Below are positions 24,201 through 36,300 of a stretch of DNA of 64,000 bases, one piece after another. Made by a program: the position numbers and the translations under genes. The stretch's first letter is position 1. Each line of letters begins with the position of its first letter. The notes beneath the pieces are model-generated. The model saw nothing but the letters and a program-made list of their open reading frames with translations, did no database searches and was not told the DNA's origin. The stretch spans positions 3,616,001 through 3,680,000 of the forward strand of contig JAGUCH010000006.1 in NCBI GenBank assembly GCA_019096065.1. The letters are read 5' to 3'. Source of the stretch: Paracyclopina nana. Its lineage: Eukaryota; Arthropoda; Copepoda; Cyclopoida; Cyclopettidae.

Positions 24201-27200
24201 ATCCCGGAGGAAGCAGCCAGCTCGGCCTCATTACAGAAGCTAATGTATACCAACTCCTCTTATATGGCCAATTATTGCAAATGCCCACAGTTGTCCTGCA
24301 ATGCAAGGCCTTTTTGGCCAAATTGGAGGCCAAAAAACCTGATGAGGCTGCAAGAGTGGAAGTTCAGGCGAGGCCAGTGAGCAGCACAGTGGTGAGGCCG
24401 ATACCTAGTAAAATTCAGCCCTCTGCTAATAATGGCCAACTGTGGAAGCCGTGGCTGCAGTATTCGGCAACTCTGTATCAAGATTGGCTCACTCGGTTGG
24501 CCTTTAACGTGACAAGTGGAAATAATTCATCGAAATGCAACAAAGAGGCAAATTTCAAGCCCCAGGTAGGAACACTGCAATACTAAGCTACCATATTTAT
24601 ACTCAAGACGATATTTCTTTTCAGCCTAGCACAAGCACTGGTAGTAATAATTCCTCCATATCGCAGCCAAATAATAACAGTAACGGCAAAAAGGCGAAAA
24701 AGACCTTTGAGGACGACGAGCGTTGCGTGGAGCTCGGTGCAGAAAATAAAGCTACAACAGGAATTGACGAAAAAGTAGCTCAACTTGATTTGGCTGCATG
24801 CGATGGCCCCATTAGATTTCACCGCATTTTAAACCCTGTTCTGACCTCTGACAACGATGACAGCAACGACAATGACAACGTGGACGTCGTCGGCAGTTCT
24901 GGCAGCGACCAGGAGGAGTCCAAGTCATCTTTTCCCCGGTCGGAAAACTCCTCAACTGTAGGCAATAACACGTACAAATGCCTCTTTTGCAACCACATCT
25001 TCAAGTCTCACTACTGCTACCAAAAGCACAAGAGGAGGCATTTGAATCCCTTCACAGTGGACTTTGCCACCACTGAGGAGCTAGCCGTGAAAAAGAAGCC
25101 AGATGTCCCGTTAGCCCCATCCACCATTTTGAAGGATATCAATGTGCAGTTTTTCCCCTGCAAGATTTGCGGAGCCAAATTCCCCAGCTACTATTTCGTG
25201 CACAAGCACAAGAAAATCTGGCACCCTGAGGCTATCGATCCGGCACCCAGTAGCAATACTTCTTCCACTTCCTCACTTACTAACATTGGGAGTAAATAAA
25301 AAAAATGTCTTACCTGATTGTGGATTATCATCCTCGTCAGACGAGTCGTTCCGCGATTCCTTCTTTACTTTCCTGAAAACGAGAAGAGCAAAAATTGATG
25401 CAGTGAACTCAACATGAGAAGGTTGCGCGATCCAACTTTATCCTTGCGTTAAAAAGGAAACGTAAAAAGAGCAAAGTTAATTCGATCCAACTTACTCATC
25501 ATCATCCTTGGGCTCTTGCTTCACAGTTGGCTGAGGTGTGGACCGGTTAGACCCATCGTATCCATCCCTGCTGTTCTCGTTCTCGTTCTTGTTTCTGTTA
25601 CGAGTGAGCACTCCGCTGGAGGATCCACCTATGATATCATTGGCGGCAGCAGCAGCCGCAGCCGCAGCAGCGGCCGCGGCCGCACTTCCACCCCCGGGTT
25701 GCCTTCTGCGTCCTCGGCCCATTTTGCTCTTGCGAATCATCTGCTTGTAATTCTCGGTCTTTTTGCTCAAGTAGTAGTACTGCACGCAATCCGACACCGT
25801 CTTCCTCTCCAGATTTTGCGCGATCATGCCAAAGTTTTTGGGATGCAGGAGGAATTTCTCCTTGAAGATCTCCTTCTCCGCCTCGGTCCAGGTATTGACA
25901 AATTTCCGCTCGCTGTACTCTTTGAGCGGGTCGAGGATGAGGCCGTTATTGTTGGTGAATTTCCGTTTACGGTCCTCCGGAGGCAATAACAGTGGCGGAA
26001 TGACCGCGAGCGAGTGCATTTTTTTGTCCTCCATTTCTTGCTCTTGCAGTCTCTCGATCACGTCCTCGATGTCGGCCTCGGAGCGAACCGCACCTCGGGT
26101 ACCCAGTCGGTGATCCCGTTCTTTGTCCTCCCTTTGTTTGCGCAGCTCCGGAAAGATCTTTTCGTAGAGCTCGCGAGCTTTGGCATCGCGTTCTTTCCGT
26201 TTGCGCGAATTCTCCACTCGTTCCGCCTTTTTCATCCATGCTGCAGACAACTTCGCATACGTCTCGGTCAAGTACTTTTCACGGGCATCCTTGGCCTCGG
26301 ACTTGCGCCGAAAATGCTCCACGAGGACCTTTTTGAACATGGCATGGCTGCAACGCGAAGATAGCATTGTTTTAATGGAGTCATAATAAAAGTATGCTGA
26401 GCCTTACTTTCTCTTGTTCTTATGATATAGACTAGTGTCCGAGGGCTGATTGTATAAGGGTAGCTCGTTCACAGCGTATTTGTCCAGCATGGAGTGCGCC
26501 AATTTGGCCTTTTTCTGTGAGGACATTCATTTTATATTATTGTTGATACTGCTGCTGTGAATATAATGGAGCTTACCCGATTTTCTGCATAAATGATCTG
26601 AGCTATGCTCAAGTTTTTAGGCTTCTCCTCGTCCTCGTTAGTGTCTGACAGTGGTTTGTTAGCGTGCTCCTCTTGCTCTTGCTGCACATGGAAAGAAAAT
26701 CAGTTCAATAAGAAGAGTACCCCGTCAATGTAACAATCAGTGACTTACATATTTCTTCTTTAGCTTGGCAATCTGCGACTCGGTCTTGGCAATTTCCCGG
26801 TCGACTTTGGTGATTTTCATGAGCAGCTCGTCTTTGACAGCTTTGAGGTCGTCCATTTGGTCTCCGGGGGCCTCTGGACCCGTTGGAGAAATGGCCTCCA
26901 CAGGAGGTTGGTAACACGATTCCTGCAAGGCAAAAGACCAATTTTTCAGGCTGCAGATTCACAAAGGATCCGAGAGTACATATTAGCAGCTTTTACCGCG
27001 TAGACTCTATGAAATATTTGTTTGTTCTCTCTATTCCCTCCTAGATAATGTACTCTTTAGCAGAAACATACGTAAATAAATCTAGAACTAAATCGACATG
27101 ACTGCCAAGCATTGGCCACTCATAGGGTACGACGCTAATAAATAAGCCAGAAATGTGTTTTTCATAAGTCGGATTTCTAAGGTGTGGCTTTTTATGGAAT

Positions 27201-30200
27201 CGATAATAACGCTGACTGCACACGACGACGATCGAGCTTTTGTATAGAGTACAGCCAAAAAGTATTGCCATCACGAATATCGAACATCGTACTCATTGCG
27301 TATAAATGACCTTTCCCAAATCTAGCCTAAAACTGCATAACATGATCAGCCTACATAAAAGACTGGCCCTTTTTCACCTGCCTCAATAATTGAGCGAAAT
27401 GGGTTGGCCATTTTTGGTCATGCCCCTGATTCTGGGAAGTTTAGCAGCGTGCAGCACACACCAAAAAAATCTGCACAAAGGAGCCATTAAAAGGAGGCAA
27501 AGGGGAAAAAGTTACGAAAACCGCGTAGACTCATGCGTGAGACTAACATATGTTGTCCAAAATACAGCCTAGCTGTGCACATGGGCTTCAATGCTGACTC
27601 GTGCCATTTTCCTTAAAATGAATAAAGCATATCGACATTTCCTGCGACTTCTTCTTGAAGGAAAGCACGCAAAGAAAATAAAGGGAAAGCCAACAACTTT
27701 GTATTATTTCGCATATACTGCAGACACTTTTCTGCCATGCGATTGGACACATTGTACTTTTTGCCTTTTAACAACTGCGATGCACTAGGATGGAATTTTG
27801 GCCACGTTGGAGCGTCTACGCCATTGTATGTAATGATGCTATGGGCCTGGCCTCGACCAATGTTGTTGGGCCATAATCATCTGCTAGGTCATCATGATCA
27901 TCAAGGCGCGCACGCGAAAAAATTCCTCCTCCTCGTTGCATATCTCGCAAATTTGCTGGCTACATTTTTGTTTCGCCATATAAAAAACCTTTTTGCAACG
28001 TTGCCACTAACATGACTTGGGCCCAGAGTACATAGGCCTTAGGCCCCTCATCTCATCTTGCTTTGTTGTAGCATAACTACATACTGCCACTATACGTAGA
28101 AGTGCTCAGGCCCATTTTCAATTTTGGCTTCTTTACTGCATGTGGCGCTGATCATGCGTCATGCAAGTTCTACAAAATTCATGCCTGACTTTGCGCAGCG
28201 TGGTTCAATACAGCAATAACGGAAGCTCGACAGCCAATTCCGCGCCACAAATATAGCAGATATCACAAAAAAAGAAGAATATTTCTAGAAAGAATTATCT
28301 GGTGGCTCAAAGCTGGCGCAATCTGAATATCAATTCAAAGTTGCGTTTCTGAAGACGTGAAACAGCCTTATCTACTTGGATATTGACCTGAATTCGTTTT
28401 TACGTAAAAAGCACATGTTGCAGAGGGTCGTTTTTCCCTCTCCGAAAACGAGAAAGTAGCAACGGGCCATGTGCTCGTTAATTTTCGCAACAACAACCCT
28501 GGCATACTTGAGCCAGACATGCTTCAAACACGAGAAATTGATTGTTTGAGGAGCAGGAAAAAATAGCCCGAAAAAGAGTCCGCCGAACGAACGAAGGAGG
28601 AAAAAATTCCCGGACTATTCACGAAAGCTGTGCATGCTCCTCGTTGCGTTGGCACTTTGCCACTCGCTCGCGTATGAAAAAACACTGCCAACAATGACAA
28701 CATCAGGTCTTCTTAGGAAAATGCAAAGTTTCGTCTTGGCGGCTACCTATAGCAATTTTTATTGCACTGCCAACCACCATCTACCATTCAAGCTAATGTC
28801 TAATTTGGCTTCCAGTCGTTTTTGCAGCTGCAATTTTCAACTGTTTTCCCGGCCAGATGTAGCGTAAGATTGGGATTGAAACGTGTCCTACCTTCACAGC
28901 CTCTCTGGTATCAATTCTCAGTGGCTGACCTATTGACGAGGTCGAGCCAGAGGATCCAGGTTGAGGACCCGTTGACGGGGATGAATGGCCCGAGAGGTCC
29001 ACCAGCCTCGGCCTCTTGTGGGCACCCACTTCAGGAACATTGGAGGCCGCGGAGGCCGCTGCTATCGCAGCCGCAGCGTTGGCTGCGTTGATGGCCGCAG
29101 CCGCAGATCCACCCGCATGCAGGCCAGGCATGTGGGCTGCGATTTCCCGGAGGTAGCTTTCACTGAAAGGGAGAAGGAAGGTGTTAAAAACGAGGCTGAG
29201 TTCCCACGACTTTTCCAAATGAGAATCTTTTACACTTCCGCGAGAAGAGAGAGAGACGACGAATGTTCATGCAGAAATACGAATAATAATAAAAATAAAC
29301 AACACTTCATGCTTTTTTCCAGGTATTTTCCGTCCGAAATGACAGGGTGTCTCAACAACGCGCGCCGCCTGCAATCTTTAATAATATCTGATATGTTAGG
29401 AACATCTGTGTGTGTGTGTGTGTGTGTTTGCAACGCGTTGAGGTACACCCTGCACCAAGTCACTCTATTATTTATCCTAGGAACTTTTGGTTGATTTTCA
29501 GCAGCCTCTCGATATAGGGTCTCCCCACTACGCTGGTAGTAGTTTACACAACAACAACTTCAACAACAACACCCTGTGCGTCTCAGAATTGCTCAACATT
29601 CATTCATCATCGTTCGCTTTTTTCTCGGCCTTTGGGATCCAGAGGGCGCAACAAAGTCTAACCTTAAATGATTAGTCGGGGATTTCTGCTCGAAGCCGCG
29701 GCTCGACCTGGGCAGTTCGAGTTGGGCTGAGGCCGCCATCCAGCTTTGAAAGGCCTTGGCCGAAGAGCTCGAGCCGGAGGTCGCAGCATTCAAGTAATGC
29801 TGCTGAGCCTGCTGAGCCTGTTGGTGTTGCTGCTGCTGAGCCTGCTGCTGGTGACTTCTTGCTGCTGAGCCATGAAAGTCACCACTTTTTCTATAACTGA
29901 CCGCGAAATGAGCATCGAGAAAAGCGTGTATAAGTGAGGAGCGAAAAAAGGGGGCTTACCCATACATAGGTTGTCCGGGATGGTGTCTGCTCAACGTCAG
30001 CCTCGAAGCGGAAGAGGCCGAGGTCGTATGAGGTGTGAGGTTGTGGCCTCCTCGCTGCTCGGCGTGCCGGTCACCCTGCAAAATGGCAAACAGTTAACAA
30101 ACCGCGTAGACTCTACGCAACGTTACGCGCATCGCAAAATCGATCGAGCTGTTCTCGGCTCTTCTGAATGGTTTTCTAATTAGAAAAAAAAGCGTCTGGT

Positions 30201-33200
30201 AGCTTAGAAACTGGAGGCTGTTGTTGGATCATTTTCGCCAGAAGCCATGGAGAAGAAGAAGGAGGAGGATTTTTTTTTGTTGGCTGGAAGCAAAGAGAAC
30301 GGTCACTTTTTGGAGTCCCAACAAAGTGGGGAGAACGACATTCCCAGCCAGCAAGAATTTGTGGGACACACTGTGCTGCTGCTGCTGCTGCTGCTGCATC
30401 CACGAAATGTTGTTGCATACATTCTACATACACTGACCACGTGGATGTATTCACCAAGAAATGACGACAGGGGGAAAAAGCATAACTAGTTTTATAGCTG
30501 GCCATCATAATCATCCACGTGGTTAAGACCAACTTTTTTCTCCTCTTGCCTCAGCGGGCGCAACTTTTTTTTGGCGCAAAAATGTAGCCAGTCACAAAAG
30601 AAACACTTTCAAGATTTTTCCAGGTCACGTAGACATACGGTAGAAAACGACGCCGCAGTTTCGTTAAACAAAGAGAGCCTCCTCTCAAAATTGTAATATT
30701 ATGCTGCAATGTAGCGTATACACACACGAGCCTGCCATGGAGATAAGAGGTTTACGATGTGCATATACTTGTAAAACTAGCAACTATCGTAGCTTATGAA
30801 GTGGAAGAAAAATCAAAAATTTGTCGCCAAAAGAGATGTCTAGCATTGAATGCAAAGAACTTCTTCCACTTGCCATTCCGCACAAAGCCAAAGAGAATCC
30901 TGACGTTGACGAATAGTGCATTTGAAGACTCGCAGCGCTTTAAATATCTTTAAGCTTCTTCGACATTAGCCGCAAAAAAGGAAGAAGAAGAATGCACGCG
31001 TCTAAAAAATGAGGTCATTGGAGGATGCAAGCGGGGGATTTATGTATTAGCATCCCCGGGGAGTTGTCAGCTGTGCCAGCATCAAATAAAAAGGATGAGA
31101 AAGCAACTATGCAGCTGGGGAAGACATCTGGTTTGTAGAGTTCATCAAAGTTACGCGAATTTCAATCGAAAATGTTGGACTTACCGCCGTGCTCATGTAG
31201 ACCGCAGCATCGCGCACATTACGCAGCCCCGCATACGCCCCCGCAGCTGTGGTGCCGCTGGGAAACGGGACGTACCGGCCCTGCGCGGCCGCAGCCGCGG
31301 CTGCCGCGACAGCTGCGGAGTCAGCTGACGAGAGTCCGCGCTGGGCCAGGCTCGCCGAGGCGGACTGGTAAGCTGACGCGACCGATCGCGCCGGTGAGCT
31401 GCTTCGGCCCAGGGTCAGCGCACTGCTCAAGCTCACCGGAACGCCCACGGGGGAGGGTTGGGGCGTGGTGCGTAATGGCTTGCCAGTCGCGTCCACGAGG
31501 TAGTTTGCCGTCGGGTGTTGCCTGCAAAAAACCAAGCACAGCATAAATGTAGCGAACCATCTGAATCGTTAGGTGGATTTTGCATTCGCGGAAATTGCTA
31601 CAAACTATTTTCACCATTTGGCAGCCAAAAATAGCAAATAATTCAAAAATCGTCCGGCTTTAGCATGAAATTCGGACTGTGGATGCACGTGTGTCACAGT
31701 TTATGTTATCTTCGCGCATCTGCAGCCCTCTTCATTCGATCCCGTATCATGCCGTCATCTTCGAGGGTTGACGGCAGAAGGAAAATTACTGAAAAATGTG
31801 ACGGACAAATGCGCTTCTGGAGCAGCATCAGTTTGGATGCCAAAGGCTTCCGATTGCGTACGGCGAATTCAAAGGATATGGGCGAAATAATGTCTGTGAC
31901 CCCGATTGAGCTATTTGAGCTGCTTTTCACGTTATCTAAGCCGCGTGGAGGAGAAACAGGTCCTCCTCGTGCACAACGACGCTAACAGTGCTCCCCTTCT
32001 GAGTTCCGAGGCGAGCGCACTACGGTAAAAGTGAGAAAAAATGGAGGGGACCGTCTCGCATGCGGGCGCAGAGGGGCGACGTCAAATTGCTCGGCGTTTA
32101 CCGTGGCAGCTCCTAAATCGGACGACGGCAATGCATGAATGCTTTGGGCTGTTCGCAGCAGCAGCAGAGCCCGCGTAGAATGTGTGGCAACGTGAAAATT
32201 TCCAGTTTTTGTACAAACGTGGCTTCGCGCAGCTGAATGGAGGCAAAGAAGGGAAAGGGGAACCGTCTCCCAGGCCGATCTGGAGACTCAAGTCCACGGC
32301 CAAATTGGAAGGAAGAGAAAGCTGCCGCTAGTGCTTTCATTTCGACTTCCAGAGACAAAACTACTAAGAGCCACCAAAGTGGAGAGAGCGGAAAAAGTCC
32401 CTAATGACTGGCACTGACTCATCAAAACGAACAAGAAGGGAGCTGGGGTGGAAAATTCGCGAGCTAAGCCATCGCTTGCGGGCCTTGGAAATGATAATGG
32501 GAAAAAATCGGCAAAATGAATGGGATGACTCAGGCTTCTTCCTAGCTAGCTAAAAGTGACTGGATTGCTTATATCGCATTTCGAATTCCTTTTTTGGTAG
32601 AAACTACCGCAACGGGATTTCTGCGAGGAGATGAAAAGTTTTACGAGGACCAGCCGGACCAATTAAGGAGCCCAAAAAGGCCTAGGCATCCAGCCAACGA
32701 TAATTAACGATGCGTCGGTTTTTTGGGCACTCGCGCTACAACCGAATAAAGAAGGGGAAATAAAAAGTGTACTTGGCGTATGGCTTCTTCTTTTTACGGC
32801 AGTAAACGCGACGACTCCAGCAGTCTGGATTTTCTTTGGCTTGCATTCTGTAAATGGCGCGGGGGACCGTCTCGTAGGCAAACTTCTTTTGTGAGCTGCT
32901 ATGCTGCGAGGAAAGCACTGGCTCTCTCTTTAGTAGTCGCACAAGGCGCGTGAAACGCGAGGTGGGACGCCGTTTCACAGCCAAGGCGCATGAAAGTAGG
33001 CCCACTTTTTGCCCGGCCCATTAATCAGGGGAGGATAAAAAACTCGAGCAACTGCAGCAATCATCGAGGCCCTCAGTTTCAAGTTCAAATGAATCAACAA
33101 AATGGGAAAAAACGCAACGTTCCCAATTATGATTTTTCTGGAAACTTTTTCAAAGTGCAAACTTTACCGTAAGGATTCGCTTGAAACGCTTCGATGCCAA

Positions 33201-34173
33201 TAAAGCGTTATTAGAATCGTTGCGGCATCGTGGCATCAAATATTTTCAGCCTCAATATCGATTTCGAGTGAAGCAACATTTGGGCTTTAAGAGTGGCCAA
33301 AAGATGAAAAAAGCCCGAGCCCGCATTCCCGAAAACCGGCGCGGGAGATTTAAGGCAGCAAAGAAAATGTATTTAGTGGCTTTAGCATGGCAGCGTGGTT
33401 GTGGATTCTCTTACGTATTACAAGTAGGGGGGGACCGTCTCACTCGCTTAATGCTATGCTGTACTAAAGAGGGGCCATAAAATGAACGTAAGAAAAAGCG
33501 AGTGAGAAAGAGAGAGAGAAGAATTCGTGCTATGGTTAACGCTTCGAAGCAAAATGGGCTCAATGTAGAAAGGAGGGTAAAATGGGCGCTTTGGGCTCGT
33601 CCGTGAGTCATTGTTTCATGCCCCTATTAATAGAACGTGTGCGTGAAAACAGCCAATAGATACCGTAAGCGAGTTCACCTTCAAATTGAAGCAGGCTACA
33701 AACAGCTAATAATTTTCCACTTCCTGCCAACATCGAGGACACGATTTTCAGCCAGTTTTCTTGGCTATGAATAATAATTACGTGGGCTTTTGCGTTATGT
33801 GCATTTAATCCTTGAGAACATACAAAGAAGAAGAAGAAGCCATATTGTTGCCTAAGTTAGAGCAAAACTGGGAACAAAAATGCAACGGTGCAGCTAAAAT
33901 GGGCCCACTGAGGGCATTAGCAACAAACTCGCGGTCGGCCTCAAATCCACCAAAAAAAATTGAAGCCATTTCTCACTCTAATTACCTATTCCGCCCACAT
34001 ACAGAATAAACAGACCCTCAAGTAAAAAAAAGGGCGTCACATGCCCCTTACCTAGCGTTCAAGGGCTGATGGCGGGCATAGTAAGCTTGCCCATGGGCCG
34101 GGGCAGCCCCCGCGGGCCCATTGTGGCCCGAGCTGCCCCCCGGCAGCTGCCGTATGTCCGGCCTCGCGGACAT
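18213..34173 (-). CDS. Smr: Nuclear receptor corepressor (NCoR/SMRT/SMRTER family)
   Basis: Sixteen coding exons on the minus strand: 34173-34052, 31521-31185, 30075-29960, 29890-29663, 29162-28892, 26922-26749, 26681-26577, 26514-26408, 26347-25496, 25372-25314, 23067-22774, 22633-22266, 22197-22035, 21975-21824, 21706-19688 and 19409-18213. They total 6564 nt (2187 aa) with consistent phases. Landmarks: KRPRLVDLS near residue 310; a coiled coil (KVDREIAKTESQIAKLKKK); the GPS2-binding/DAD region (SIAQIIYAENRKKA, ELPLYNQPSDTSLYH); SANT1 (about 636-685, FKEKFLLHPKNFGMIA); a poly-Ala run; a Cys-rich insert; SANT2 (about 953-1005, NGRNWAVIAHKL); CoRNR-type motifs MINVIEKSL (about 1226) and VIDAIITQSI (about 1865); and the terminal YEPLSDDE. 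It is a nuclear scaffold that recruits HDAC3-type complexes to unliganded nuclear receptors. The ATG follows an in-frame TGA upstream, supporting the start. Confidence 0.93.
23957..25299 (+). CDS. BTB/POZ protein with two C2H2 zinc fingers, nested in an NCoR intron
   Basis: Two exons, 23957-24565 and 24625-25299 (phase 0, CCCAG|GTAGGA and TTTTCAG), give 427 aa. A BTB domain covers residues about 18-125 (HLIDVVIYAEGRAFPANKAI, LAQHSGYFRTVF, IVLPTVPAEYFGLLLAFI, VYQLLLYGQLLQMPTVVLQC). A Ser/Asn/Asp-rich linker follows, then two C2H2 fingers: CLFCNHIF...H..RRH and CKICGAKF...H..IWH. The layout matches arthropod BTB-ZF transcription factors, usually DNA-binding repressors acting as BTB dimers. I cannot name an ortholog. 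It lies wholly within the 2.2-kb intron between NCoR exons 25372-25314 and 23067-22774, on the opposite strand. AATAAA overlaps its stop codon, and its end is 14 bp from the host exon. Confidence 0.85.
26995..30114. promoter_or_regulatory. Three copies of ACCGCGTAGACTC in NCoR introns
   Basis: Identical 13-mers occur at 26995-27007, 27520-27532 and 30101-30113, all on the plus strand. A partial copy (CCCGCGTAGA) is near 32170. All are intronic. Three exact copies in 3.1 kb are not expected by chance, but no function is known to me. Confidence 0.45.
29407..29427. repeat. (TG)n microsatellite in an NCoR intron
   Basis: Ten uninterrupted TG units lie in the intron upstream of the 29162-28892 exon. 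A second simple run, (CTG)8, is at about 30373-30398, also intronic. Confidence 0.9.
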
Positions 34174-36188
34174 GTGTGGTTTGCCGATAAAGTGGTTGGA
34201 GGTGGTGGTCGGAGTGGTCGGGGTGGTTCAGCCCGATTTTCGCCTCATGCTCGAGCCGGTTAATTTTCTCGCGTTGTTTACTCGTCTCTCCTCCACTGGA
34301 CCACTGTGAACTAGTTGAAAATCTGGACTCGGTCCCCCTGCAGCCGAGCGCACGCGCGTGCATCGAGGAATGAGCTCGCGCGCGCGCGGTTGAGTGCGAG
34401 CGCGCGAGCGGCCAATCAAGAGGCCGCCAAATCCGCCGAAAATCCTCGAGGCAACAAAACTGGTCCCGGCCAGCTTTCCGCGCGCGCCCGCACGACAATC
34501 CTCTATTGAGCCAACTTCAAAAAAGGCCTGCAAGGTGCAGTTTCCGAAAGGTGGAGTCGTTCCGGCTTCCAAGGTTCAGTGCAACAAAAAGGTGGAGCTG
34601 GAAGGCAAAGCTCGGCTTTTTTTAATCATGGCTGAGGAAACATGCCATCCTTTGGATGAATGCTGATAGCGAGCTACTTCTGTTCTACTTTTTGCATCCG
34701 CGGATGTGACTCAATTTGACTGCCAAATCTGAGCGAGAAATTGCAACAAAGAGCCTTGGTCGCGAGGATGGTTTTTTTTAAAGTACCACGGCAACGTTTA
34801 ATTGCGGCGCTTCTGGTTTGCCTTTGAAAGCTTTTTCTGCTTTCCTGAACTCGTAGTGGTTGCGTAATGCGCCAGCGCTTTTGAAAGCTTCCTTTTGAAG
34901 CTTCTTTTTACGTCTGGGTTTGCATTTTGCGGGTTCAGGCGCGGACCCAGAGGAAAAAAGGCTTGGGAGCCTTCGCTAATGAACGGGAACTTTCAGCCTC
35001 TTTCGGGGAACGCGAGGTTATTTTTTATTATGGTGATCGGTCCTTCAAGGGCTTCATGCATAAATTAGGCTAAAAGCGACGGGAGGAAGCCCTTGCAAAA
35101 AAAGGGACATTTTTAGAAAAGAAAAAGACGCAAAATGAAAGCGGGAAGGATGGCAAAAGCCAGAAGGCGGCAAGGAAGGCTCACTATTAAGCCTTGAAAA
35201 ATTCAGGATGCACTTAAAAAAGGTGAGAGAGCCGTTCTAATAATATAAAAACGAGGATGCCACTTGTCAGGCTACGATTGCGCGGCATTTCCGTTCCACG
35301 ATTAACGTACTCTTTGTTTCAAAAGCTGTATGAGCGAAGCAATCCAAGGAGTTGAGTTGGTTCATGCCGCGCGTCGATCTTTTTAATAAATAATGGTTAC
35401 GATTGCCCGGAGCATTGTTCATCAATCATTCTAATTTATCATTTAATCCGCTGCAGTGGCAAGCCCGAAACCGAATCAAGCCATACACTTCATTGATACT
35501 TCCAAAGTGAAGAGTCTTCATAGGGACATGGCACCGAAAAACGAAGAAATGATGGCGTCAGAACGGCAAATCCCTCGGGGACGTTAGTTCGACTGCGGGT
35601 GCAAACAACCTCGCGATAATTGCTTTTCTAATGGAGCAAGAAGAAGCAAAAGTGCGGTTCAATCCATCCAGATGCGTATCGGGCATCGGCAATGAAAAAA
35701 AAACGAGCGCGTCCCATTTAAAAATCCAATCGCGTCAAAATGCAAAAGTCAACAACGACAACAAAAAAGTCATCAGCTAAACCGCGAGTCGCTCGCGCGC
35801 TTAGGTAATAAAGTTTTTAGGTCGTCGAACGCGACGTTTTCGTCATTACTGCAAAACAATTCGGATCAAGGCGAACCAGGGGAGATGACGCTGATAAGGC
35901 ACAAAAAAGTGGAAAAAAAAGAGAATCGTCATTTTGCATGAGGGGGTGTCCGCCTTCCTCCCCCCGCGTTGAGGCCAAATGGACTCGCCCCACGTTGCGC
36001 GAGCGGAGAAGCACGAACAGGTTCCGGGGGAGGACGAGTCCAAGTTGGCGGCCTCGGGGGAGGAAGGACGAGACGGTCCCCCCTCTTTTGGCCAGGGCTT
36101 AGCAGTTCGAACGAACTCGCTCCAACTCTCGCGCCTTCCGAGCTCAGCAAAACGAAACGAACGAACAATCACACGGGGACCGTCTCGC
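32046..36188. promoter_or_regulatory. Cluster of six GGGACCGTCTC-like motifs around the NCoR 5' end
   Basis: Copies lie at 32046-32059 (+), 32257-32270 (+, one extra A), 32861-32874 (+), 33430-33443 (+), 36070-36083 (-) and 36175-36188 (+). Four are in the first intron and two upstream of the first coding exon (34173-34052). Flanks differ, so this is not a recent duplicated block. I noticed no copy elsewhere in the window. A sequence-specific binding site is the simplest reading; the factor is unknown. Confidence 0.5.
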
Positions 36189-36300
36189 GGCCACACTTCA
36201 CGCACGACGTCCACGCACGCTGGGAAAAAGCGGAGAAAAAAAATCGGCCCCACTGTGAACCTTTTCTCGGCTGCGGCTTCGCTTCGATTCATCTATGCCT
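34174..36300. promoter_or_regulatory. CpG-rich 5' region of NCoR
   Basis: The sequence upstream of the NCoR ATG is much richer in CG dinucleotides than the surroundings, with runs such as GCTCGCGCGCGCGCGG at about 34372-34389 and further CG-rich patches to 36250. There is no TATA box at an obvious position. It probably holds the promoter and 5' UTR. Frames on both strands here are by-products of the GC content. Confidence 0.45.

Noticed and set aside
34370-34430. Possible Z-DNA or origin-like GCGCGC run
   Set aside because: Consistent with an ordinary CpG-rich promoter; no further evidence.
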